A stretch of DNA of 64,000 nt, from NCBI GenBank assembly GCA_934457145.1, contig CAKSHP010000001.1, positions 132,751 through 196,750 of the forward strand. The letters run 5' to 3'. Source of the stretch: an uncultured Clostridia bacterium. GTDB taxonomy: Bacteria; Bacillota; Clostridia; UBA1381; UMGS1253. This document shows, in pieces, positions 17,103 to 26,900 of the stretch. Made by a program: the position numbers and the translations under genes. Below the pieces are notes generated by a model. That model was not told where the DNA came from, did no database searches, and saw only the letters and a list, made by a program, of their open reading frames with translations. The stretch's first letter is position 1, and each line of letters starts with the position of its first letter.

Positions 17103-18869
17103 ATGAACCAGATTAAGTGGCTGTTTGAAAACATGAAGGGGAGCAAAAAGAAGTTTGCGGCAGGAATTATAACGCACAACTTAGTGTGTATGCCGCTTGT
17201 TGTTATTGCGCCGATTTTTTTGTCACGGTTTGTTGATTATGTGTTTAAAGGCGGCGCAGTTAATTTGGACCGCAAAGCATATTTATTGCTTGCGGCTTTT
17301 TTAGCGGCAACTTTGGGAAGATGCGTGTTTCATTATATATACAACGTTTTGTTAGACAGTGCGGCAAACGACGTTTTATATAATCTTCGCGACGCACTTT
17401 ATAAAAAGCTTTCGCTTTTGTCGCCTTCGTTTTATCAGGGTACGCGCACGGGCGATATAATGATGCGCCTGACGGGCGATTTGGAGGCGATACGCCATTT
17501 TACTTCATGGGTTATGACAAACGCTGTGTATGCAGTGGGCATATTTATTGCGGGACTTATAGTTTTTTACAGCACAAACTGGATTTTGGCAACTGTGCTT
17601 TTGGTAACGGCTCCGTTTTTCGGCGGAATACTTATGGTTATAAGAAAGAAATCCGCGCCCCTTTACGTTATTTTAAGAGAGGCAAACAGCCGTTTAAACG
17701 AAATGGTTCAGGAAAATATTGCGGGAAACCGGGTTGTGCGTGCGTTTGTAAGAGAGGACTTTGAGCAAGAAAAGTTTGAAAAGGTTAACCATGCTTACCG
17801 CGACGCGGCGATAAATTCGTCTATGGTGTGGAACAATTTGGGGCCTGTGGTTTCAGCGATAGGAAATATCGGGCTTGTAACGGTTTTGTTTATAGGCGGT
17901 ATAATGGTAATAAACGGACATTTAACAATCGGCGAGCTTTTGCTTTTTTACAACTTAAACTGGCTTATAAACGAGTCTATGCGTCTGGTAGGCGTTGTTT
18001 TAAACGATTCGCAAAGGTTCTTTTCTTCAACGCAGAAGGTTGTTTCGCTTTATTATGCAAGATGCGATATCAAAAATCCCGAAGATGTTAAATCCGATAA
18101 AACGGCTGAGAAAAACAAAGACGAGGGAGCCGTGGACTTTGAAAACGTAAGCTTTAAATATGCGAAAGCCCCGGTGCTTGAAAATGTTAACATACATGTA
18201 AAGCCGGGGCAGACGATAGGCATAATGGGGCCGACGGGCGCCGGAAAATCAACTTTGTGTATGCTGATGGACAGATTTTTTGACGTTTGCGGCGGAAGCG
18301 TTAAGATAGACGGAATAGATGTTCGCGATTATGATTTGCAGGCTCTTCGCCGCAAAATAGGAATATCCATGCAGGATGTGTTTTTGTTTTCAAACACGAT
18401 AGATTCAAATATATGCTACGGCAACAGCGAGCTTAGCGAAAGCGCGGTTGTTGAATATGCAAAAATGGCAGACGCACATGACTTTATTTTAAAAACCGCA
18501 GACGGATACGACACCATAATAGGCGAACGCGGCGTTGGTCTTTCGGGCGGACAGAAGCAAAGAATTGCGCTTGCACGCGCTTTGGCATATGAAACGCCGA
18601 TAGTTATTTTAGACGATACAACTTCTGCTTTGGATATGGAAACGGAAAAGCAGATACAATTGCAGCTTGCAAACAGAAAAGGCAAGCACACGACATTTAT
18701 TATTGCGCAGAGAATTTCCTCCGTTAAGGATGCAGACATGATTTATATTATAGATAACCACACCGTTGCAGAGTGCGGCACACACCGTCAGCTTATGGAT
18801 AACCGCGGTTATTATTATGATATATACTGCCTGCAGCAGGGAATAAAAAACGAAAAGGAGGGAAAGTGA
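17103..18869 (+). CDS. Heterodimeric ABC exporter, subunit with degenerate ATPase site
   Basis: A 588-residue half-transporter: six-helix membrane domain (about residues 15-310) fused to a nucleotide-binding domain. Walker A is GPTGAGKST (about 376), the signature is LSGGQ (about 480), and Walker B ends ILDDTTSALD (about 502), with Asp where the catalytic Glu should be. The H-loop reads AQR, not AHR. These changes mark the subunit carrying the non-catalytic site of an asymmetric exporter such as BmrC/BmrD or TM287/288. The start at 17103 follows a GGGGGTG site; an upstream in-frame ATG-like start at 16992 would precede the promoter. The substrate is unknown (multidrug, lipid or peptide). Confidence 0.92.
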   Translation: MNQIKWLFENMKGSKKKFAAGIITHNLVCMPLVVIAPIFLSRFVDYVFKGGAVNLDRKAYLLLAAFLAATLGRCVFHYIYNVLLDSAANDVLYNLRDALYKKLSLLSPSFYQGTRTGDIMMRLTGDLEAIRHFTSWVMTNAVYAVGIFIAGLIVFYSTNWILATVLLVTAPFFGGILMVIRKKSAPLYVILREANSRLNEMVQENIAGNRVVRAFVREDFEQEKFEKVNHAYRDAAINSSMVWNNLGPVVSAIGNIGLVTVLFIGGIMVINGHLTIGELLLFYNLNWLINESMRLVGVVLNDSQRFFSSTQKVVSLYYARCDIKNPEDVKSDKTAEKNKDEGAVDFENVSFKYAKAPVLENVNIHVKPGQTIGIMGPTGAGKSTLCMLMDRFFDVCGGSVKIDGIDVRDYDLQALRRKIGISMQDVFLFSNTIDSNICYGNSELSESAVVEYAKMADAHDFILKTADGYDTIIGERGVGLSGGQKQRIALARALAYETPIVILDDTTSALDMETEKQIQLQLANRKGKHTTFIIAQRISSVKDADMIYIIDNHTVAECGTHRQLMDNRGYYYDIYCLQQGIKNEKEGK

Positions 18870-18870
18870 G

Positions 18871-20667
18871 ATGGCGGCAGACACAAAAAGCAAAAGAAAT
18901 ACATATGACGTTGACGAAACGCTGGACACTCCTTTTAATTTTAAGCATTTGAAAAGAAGCTTTGTTTATATAAAACGCTTTAGAAAGCCAATGCTTTTGG
19001 CGCTTATATTCAGCATTATTGCGATACTTTGTTCGCAGACGATGCCGTATCTTTTTATGCTTATAATAGACAATTATATAGCAAATAAAAACATCGTTGG
19101 CATGATAACCGTGAGCCTTATAAACCTTTTGCTGGTTTTAATTTCCGCATACTGCGAAAGAAGAAGAGCGCTGCTCAGCGCAAAGACGGGACAGGAGATT
19201 GTTTCGCAGATACGCTCGGATCTTTTCAGACATCTGCAAACGCTTCCGTTTGATTACTATGATTCAAGACCGCACGGAAAAATACTCGTGCGCGTTGTAA
19301 ACTATGTAAACACTGTGGCAGACTTTTTTGCAAACGGACTTATAAATATTATACTTGAGTTTATGAGCCTTATATTTATAATATTTTATATGTTTATGAC
19401 TGATTTTACGCTCACATGGATTGTGCTTGCGGGATTGGTGCCGTTTATGTGCTATATTTTTGCGATAAAAAATGCACAGCGCAGAGCAAGCAGACTGTTT
19501 TCAAATAAATCGTCGAACATAAATGCGTACTATCAGGAAAATATAGACGGCATGAAGGTTACGCAGTCTTTTGACAGAGAGAAAAAGAACATAGAAATTG
19601 CGCAGAACATGGCAGACGCATGCCGCAAAACTCATATGAAGTTTGTTAAGATTGCGCATATGATGTTTCCGTCGGTGCGACTTATTTCTGCGATAGTAAC
19701 TGTTATTTTGTATATTGCCGGTGCGCGGAGCGGTGCGGTGAAGGTTGGCGTGCTTTTGGCGATGGCGGCATATTGCTCAAGATTCTGGCAGCCTATTCAA
19801 AACCTTGGTAATTTGTATAACAGCGTTGTAAACACTGTTGCATATCTTGAACGTATATTTGAGGCGATGGACGAAAAATGCGACATAACCGATGTTGAAA
19901 ATGCGTCCGAGATGCCGGATGTTTGCGGAGATGTTGAGTTTAAACATGTTGTGTTTGAATATGAAAAAGGCCGCCCGATACTTAATGATTTAAACATGCA
20001 TGTCAAGCCCGGACAGTCGGTGGCATTAGTCGGTCCGACGGGAGCGGGAAAAACAACGGTTGTAAACCTTTTGGCAAGATTTTATGATATAAAGTCGGGA
20101 GAAATTACTATTGACGGACATAATATCCACGATGTTACGATGAAGTCGCTGCGCCGTCAGATGGGAATGATGCTTCAGGACACTTTCATTTTTGCGGGAA
20201 CCGTTATGGACAATATTAAATACGGAAAGCTTGACGCTACCGATGAGGAGGCAATGAATGCCGCAAAGACTGTTTGCGCACATGATTTTATAATGACGCT
20301 TCCCGATGGATACAACACTTATATTAATGAGCGCGGAAGCTCGCTTTCGGCAGGGCAAAGACAGCTGATAAGCTTTGCAAGAACGCTTTTGTCCGATCCG
20401 AAGGTGCTTATTTTAGACGAGGCAACCTCTGCAATAGATACGAAAACCGAGCTTTTGGTTCAAAGGGGACTAAACTCTTTGCTTAAAGGACGAACCTCGT
20501 TTATTATAGCACACAGACTGTCGACCATAAAAAACTGTGACAGGATAATGTATATAGCGCAAAAGACCATTGCCGAGGCGGGAAACCACGAACAGCTTAT
20601 GGCAGCTCAGGGACTTTACTACGATTTGTATACATCGCAGCTGACGGAAGAAAAAGTGGATTACTAA
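18871..20667 (+). CDS. Heterodimeric ABC exporter, catalytic subunit
   Basis: A 598-residue half-transporter that begins one base after its partner's stop, with GGAGG 10 bases before the ATG. The N-terminus has an extra hydrophilic ~25 residues, then six membrane segments and an ATPase domain: Walker A GPTGAGKTT (about 387), signature LSAGQ (about 491, Ala replacing the second Gly), Walker B LILDEATSAID with an intact Glu, and H-loop AHR. The defective signature here pairs with the defective Walker B/H-loop of the first subunit, leaving one working and one degenerate site, as known for heterodimeric exporters. It closes with a terminator at 20683-20726. Confidence 0.93.
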   Translation: MAADTKSKRNTYDVDETLDTPFNFKHLKRSFVYIKRFRKPMLLALIFSIIAILCSQTMPYLFMLIIDNYIANKNIVGMITVSLINLLLVLISAYCERRRALLSAKTGQEIVSQIRSDLFRHLQTLPFDYYDSRPHGKILVRVVNYVNTVADFFANGLINIILEFMSLIFIIFYMFMTDFTLTWIVLAGLVPFMCYIFAIKNAQRRASRLFSNKSSNINAYYQENIDGMKVTQSFDREKKNIEIAQNMADACRKTHMKFVKIAHMMFPSVRLISAIVTVILYIAGARSGAVKVGVLLAMAAYCSRFWQPIQNLGNLYNSVVNTVAYLERIFEAMDEKCDITDVENASEMPDVCGDVEFKHVVFEYEKGRPILNDLNMHVKPGQSVALVGPTGAGKTTVVNLLARFYDIKSGEITIDGHNIHDVTMKSLRRQMGMMLQDTFIFAGTVMDNIKYGKLDATDEEAMNAAKTVCAHDFIMTLPDGYNTYINERGSSLSAGQRQLISFARTLLSDPKVLILDEATSAIDTKTELLVQRGLNSLLKGRTSFIIAHRLSTIKNCDRIMYIAQKTIAEAGNHEQLMAAQGLYYDLYTSQLTEEKVDY

Positions 20668-20682
20668 AAAGGCTTTAGTTTT

Positions 20683-20726
20683 AAAAAGGACGTGTAACAA
20701 AAATAAATGTTATATGTCCTTTTTTA
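20683..20726 (+). terminator. Terminator of the ABC exporter operon
   Basis: Seventeen-base arms (20683-20699, 20708-20724) with two G-T pairs, ending in a run of six T. Confidence 0.85.
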
Positions 20727-20902
20727 TTGCGTGTTAAAACAGGCTGCCTTTTCAAAACAGCGGCAGGATATTTTTTAAATTTTAAGTTTTAATTGTGATT
20801 TGCCTGTAAATAAAAAGATAACGGCGCTTTAATAATTGCTTTGCAGTAACTGATTGAAAATTGATAATAATTGATATGATATTGAATATTATTGATATTT
20901 AT

Positions 20903-20931
20903 TTATCAAAATTCTTATGATAGACTAAGAT
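20903..20931 (+). promoter_or_regulatory. Weak candidate promoter of the 2400-residue protein
   Basis: TTATCA (20903-20908), 17 bases, TAAGAT (20926-20931). Just upstream (about 20860-20900) ATTGATA-like words recur four times, partly as an imperfect palindrome, which could be regulator sites. Nothing else is seen in this gap. Confidence 0.4.
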
Positions 20932-20982
20932 TTGAGTTAAGGCGTTTTGTTTTAAAAAAATATTAAAAGGAGGAAGTTTTTT

Positions 20983-23900
20983 ATGAAACGCATTTTAAGC
21001 ATTTTGCTTTGCTTATGCATGGTTTTTTCATGCATGGGTGCGGTAAGCTTTGCAAGCGGCGAGACGGAGAGCTTAAATATAATTTCAGCTTTTGCCGACT
21101 ATCACGTTTGCGGAGAATACCTTTCAGACGATGGGTATATCGGAATACCCGTTGAGGTAAACACTTATATCAAGGGAGAAACAAACGAAAAAACAAGAAT
21201 TGTGTTGTATGTTATAAACACAAACACCGAGAGAATAGGTACAGAAGAAGATGAACCTATTATATCAGACCTTTTGGACGAAGGATACGTTGTTGTTGTG
21301 TTAGACTATAAAAACAACGCAAAATCGGTTAGTCCGGATTTGGACTGGAGCATTCAGAAAATCAGAACGGATATTGAAAACGGCGCTTATTTAAACGGCG
21401 CAAGCCATGAAAAGTATTGCACATATGTGCTCCCGGCGGGCTACAGACTTCAAAGAAGCATTAAATACTGGAACTTTGAAGAAAACGGCGCTGACGGATG
21501 TTTGGATTATATAGTTGAGATATGGAACAGCGATTTTAAAAAGGCTAAGGGAAACAAAAAAATCACATACCCCGACGGCACAGTTAAAAAAGTGAGCGAG
21601 GTTACGGCTAACAGTATTGACGACTGCGTTAAGCCAGACGGCTCGCCGATAGATTTAAATCTTTATTTGGATATTGTTTATCCGTCTAACCCGAAAGAAG
21701 AGGTTCCGGTTATGTGTCTGGCATCGAGCGCGGAGACAAGCGTGGATTCCTGGTCCGATCCGAAAAGACCTCATTTAACGGGATTTTTGTTTGCAGGATA
21801 TGCAGGCGTGGTTTATGATCACTGCTATGTTCCGATGTCGAGAAACGATCATTACGGATATTTTGACGGCACGGACCATGACGCACCTTTTACGCTTTAC
21901 AAATACACCGGCACAAAGAGCGAAACTGCCGCAATCAGATGTTTAAGATATTTGGCGGACGCTTACCCGGACAAATATAAATTTAAAAAAGACAAATTCG
22001 GCGGATACGGACATTCGAAGGGCTCGCACGTGTTTATGCTTGGTAACACTGCTCCGGAAAAATGCGAAGAATACAGATATTTTAGCGGCCATCACGGCGA
22101 GTGTGCCGAAGGAGTTACCCAGCCGTATCTTACATATAAAGACGGAAGTAAAATTCCTTCAAACATTCAGATGGTTTATTCGTCAAACGGCGGCGGAACG
22201 GATTACATATGCGAAAACTTTGCTCCGCTTTATGTTTCAGCCGGCGAGGCAGACGGAACGGGTATGTCGGGATTTGTTAAAGGGCATGTGAGCGCAGCGC
22301 GCCAGTACGATATACCGAGCATGTATATGACGATGCCGGGCGTTGGTCACACGATTATTTACGGTTACAGCGAAAAGTATCAGATTGATATGTATAACTC
22401 GCTGTTTGACTTTGCGCACTATTATTTAAAAGACGCAAAGCCGGTCTGCGAATATATTCTGCCGTTAAACGGAACAAAGGATTTTGACACAAACGGCGAG
22501 ATCACTTTAAAATTCACAGGACCGATAGCAAGAAGCGAAATTGAAAGCAAGGTTAAAATAATAAACAAGAAAACCGGTAAAGCGGCTTTGGGAACATGGA
22601 AAAGCGAATTTAAAAACACAACATGGAAATTTACGGGCCACGATTTAACAGGCGGCTGCGAATATGAAATAAGCGTTCCCAAAAGCGTTACGGCAGATAA
22701 CGGCAAAACGCTCCGCGAGGCAAAAAGCTTTACTTTTAAGACAAAGTATGAACAGGGCATTGCGGCAAAAGATATATCAAGCGACAACGCTGATATGACG
22801 CTTTTAAAAACTGCCGATACGGACAACGGGGTTTATCTTCTTTTTGACAGTGCGGATTATGAAAATTCAACAACAACCGATTTGCGCTTTTCTGTCATAA
22901 ACGATGCGGCAAACCGCGTTAGCGTTTATGCATTAGACGATATAGACGAAGAAAATATCCAAAATTCTTTGCAGGGCAGCCTTCTTGCAGATATTGGTAT
23001 CGCAGGAAAAGGAGACTACAGCGCAGACATAACCGAATATGTCAAATCCCTTAAAAAGGGCGAAAAAGCGGGATTTTTGCTTAAGGCAAAAAACGTTAAG
23101 GAAACAAAAACAATAACCGATCTTGATTTTGAAACGGTTGATTCGCGTTTTAATGCCGGTGCATATTCAACAGACCAAAATAACACGCCGGGCGGATCAA
23201 AATCTTATAAATCAACTTCCGAATTCAGTGTCAGAAGGCTTATATTCAATCCGTCGATAACCGAGGCAGACTTCGGACGAAAGTTTAATATAAGCATGGA
23301 CGTGTATCCGACGGCTAACAGGTATTTTACTTTAAGAGTCAGAAACTTTTCGTCGGCGGCGCTTAACTGGCCCGATTATAACGACACAACCGTTAACAAA
23401 AGACTTCTTGAAAAAGACACGTGGCACACGCTTACTACGACATATCAGGTAAATGATTTATACTACTGTGCGCCGGAAATTTTAAAAGACGGAATCAGCA
23501 TTTCAAGTTCGGGTACAGGCGAGGCATATTATATAGACAATTTAAAGGTGACAGAAGATATAACCGAGGTTAAAATTGCAAAGGAGCAGACAAACGAAAG
23601 CTTTGCGCCGTCGATTGTTTTGCATCCGGCAAATAAAATCACAGACACTCCGATAGACGCTTCGTATGTTGAAAGCGGCGAAAGAGAAAACGAAAGCTTT
23701 GAAAATGAAGAAAGCATGGCTGTGAGCGGAAGAGAAAAGGAATACAGACTTTCGCAGTATAAAAAAGTGTATGCAAAGGTTGACCTTTCCGGATTTGACG
23801 GAGCAAACAAGGCAAACGTGAGCATAAATGTTAAAAACAACAACAGCGGAGACGTTTATGTTTACGGCATAGCAGATCCGGCTGCGGCTTTGTATTGGAA

Positions 23901-26900
23901 CAATAAAACATTAAATTATCTTAACGCACCGGCAAACGACCGTTTCGGTTTCGGAATAGATGTTTCAAAAGCATACGCGTCAGCTCCTATAGGAACGATA
24001 AGCGTAGGCGGCAGCGGAAACTACAGCATAGATATAACGGAGTATGCGCTTAATATGAAGGCTCAGGGTGCAGCGCAGGGTGTTTTGGTGTTTGCATTTG
24101 CATCGCAGCCGAGAGAAGAAAAACAGCTCAGCTTTACAGACTTTAACGACGAAAAAGTTCCGTTTACGGTTATAAAGGGCGGCGACATAATAAGCCACGG
24201 TTTAAGCAAAGCTGAAAACCACGGCGATGGCGCAGGCTTTAGCTATGCTATGAACACGGCATATAATTATGACAGATTAAAGTTTGACCTTTTGGGAGTT
24301 AGCAAGCTTTCCGATGCCGATATAGGAAGAAGCTTCAGCATAACATATTATTTAAAATCCGACAAAACGGGAATGTTTATGAATTCGCTTTTGCATCAGA
24401 GCGGCGCAAACGAGCATGTAAATAAAGTTATGCAAAATTACACGACCGCAAACGAATGGCAGAAGTTTACCTATGAATTTTCAATTACAGAGGACATGAT
24501 CGCTCCCGGTCAGGAGACTTCAACGATACCTGCATATTTAAACTTCCAGCTGTCAAGCATGGGCAACAGAGCAAACGGCGGAAGTGACAAGGTTCTTGCT
24601 TATATCGACGATTTTACAGTTACCGAGAAAAAAGTCGGCGATATTGAGTTTGAAATTAACGAGGGAGATGTAAACGGCGGACTGTTTACAAAGCAGATTG
24701 CTTTTGATGATCTTGAAAGCTGGAGAGGTCCGGGACCAGGCACAGAGGTAAACAGCAATTATGACATGATTTTGGGCGGCGGAACCGTAGACAATCTTAA
24801 AATGCAGCTTGTGGGCTCCGATGTTACGGCGGACCACACAACAGGAGACGGCAAGAGCCTGTGGCTTTGCATGCCGAATTCATATAACAGATTTAAGTTT
24901 TATAATTTCTTTGACCATAATCTTACGAGCGGCGATGTTGGCAGAAAGTTTAAGATAAGCTTCTGGGCAAAGGGCGATAAGGCAGGAAAAATAGACTGCG
25001 GATTTATGTCGCACGGATCTGCAAGCAGCTATACAACTAAGATATATGAAGGAACGTATAGCAAGAAACAGACATATTCAATAACAACCGAATGGCAAAA
25101 GTATACTTATGATGCTGTGGTTGAGGAAGCAATGCTTGCATCTTATTATACAGGTCATGAAAAGGACGCATATAATCCGGCGCTGTTTTCAATTGTGTCA
25201 AGCGGTATGTCGGGAAGAAACTTATATGTTGACGATATAGAAATTGAAGAAATTGACCGAAACTTTAAATATGACGGCGATTTTGAAAAGGCTGACGCAA
25301 CAATCGGCAATTATGCTTTCGGACAAGGTTTTGAAAACGGCAGCGAGAGAATAACGCTTTCAACTGAAGATAACCACAGCGAAAACGGAAGCCGCAGCAT
25401 AAAAATAATTAACAATAAAAGCTATAACAGATTATTCTTTAGCGGCGTGGTGCCCGTGCTTACAACAGAAGATGTAGGCGATACGTACAACGTAAGCTTT
25501 TATTTAAAATCCAGCAAAGCCGGTTCGTTTTTAACAACAGTTACAAATTCGAGCGCCGGTACAAGCGGAAATTCAAGATATGACGGACAATTTTTGCAGA
25601 GAATTACAATAGCGGCAGATGACGTTGGCAAGTGGGTTAAATATAATGTTAAATTCACTGTGGCAGACCATATGGTTGAAAATTCCGCAAAGCATTTTGC
25701 AATGTATTTTGACTCGCTCGGAACGGAGGGCACTCCGGCAACGCTTTATTTTGACGATTTTCAGACAAGAAAAACGGTTAACGTTTATTCATATTCAAAC
25801 GACATTGAAAAAGCGTCAAAACCGAGTGACGTTATAACATGGGGCGGCATTTCAAACGCAGGCGTTAATATAGTTTTAAGCGATGAAAACCACACGGCGG
25901 GCGGAGCAAAGAGCATAAAGGTTTACTCCGAACAAAACTATAACAGAGTATTTTTATTAAACGCAATAAAGGCTCCGACGGCAGAAGATATCGGCAAGAG
26001 ATATAAAATAAGCCTTTGGCTTATGTCGAGCAAGGCGGGCGCGTTTGAACTTGGCCTAGCAAACAGCGGAACAAACTTTATAGCATACGACGGACAGCCG
26101 CGCACGAAATATACCATTGCATCCGGCGAGGTAAACACATGGAAGCGCTACAGCTTTGATGTTACGATTGATGATGCCATGGTTGAAAACAATGCGCGCT
26201 ATCTCGGTGTGTATATGAGCAGTTTCGGACAAAGCAGTTCGCCGGCAGATATTTATATAGATGATATTATATCGGTTGAATATCCGGCAGGAGCGGCGGT
26301 AGGCCTTGGTGTTTCGGACGCCTGCGCTGTTAATTCGACAGGCAAAAGCTCTGTTTTGCAGCTTGACCGTTATGATGCGGCTGCAAAGATAAGAAAATCT
26401 TATCTGCATTTCACCGGCGGTGAATATGAAAACACACAGAAAGCCTTGTTAAACTTTGAGGTGTGCGCTGCGTTTGGGCAGACGGTTAAGATTTATGCGC
26501 TAAAAGATGCAGCTTTCCCGTCAAGCCTTACATATAAAGACGCTCCGGCATATGCAAAAGACGAAACGATAGATTTAGATTATGCTTACGGCGCAAAACC
26601 GATTGCATCGTTTGCGGCAGAGCCTAAGGCATATTCTGTAGACGTTACGGATTATGTTAAATACACCGCACCCGATGAATACACATTTGTGTTTGTTTGC
26701 GAGCAGACGGGCGGCAAGGAATATTACAATCTTGATTTATCAAAATATTCGCTGACAAAAGATGTTGACTATAAAGCAGAAAATGACGTTACGGTTTCAA
26801 ACGGAGGAGCAGCGGTATCCGGTGGAAAGATTAAGCTTTTAAATATTTTCGGAAGCGAGAACGAGATAATCAAAGCAGGCGAAACATATAAGGTTACGGC

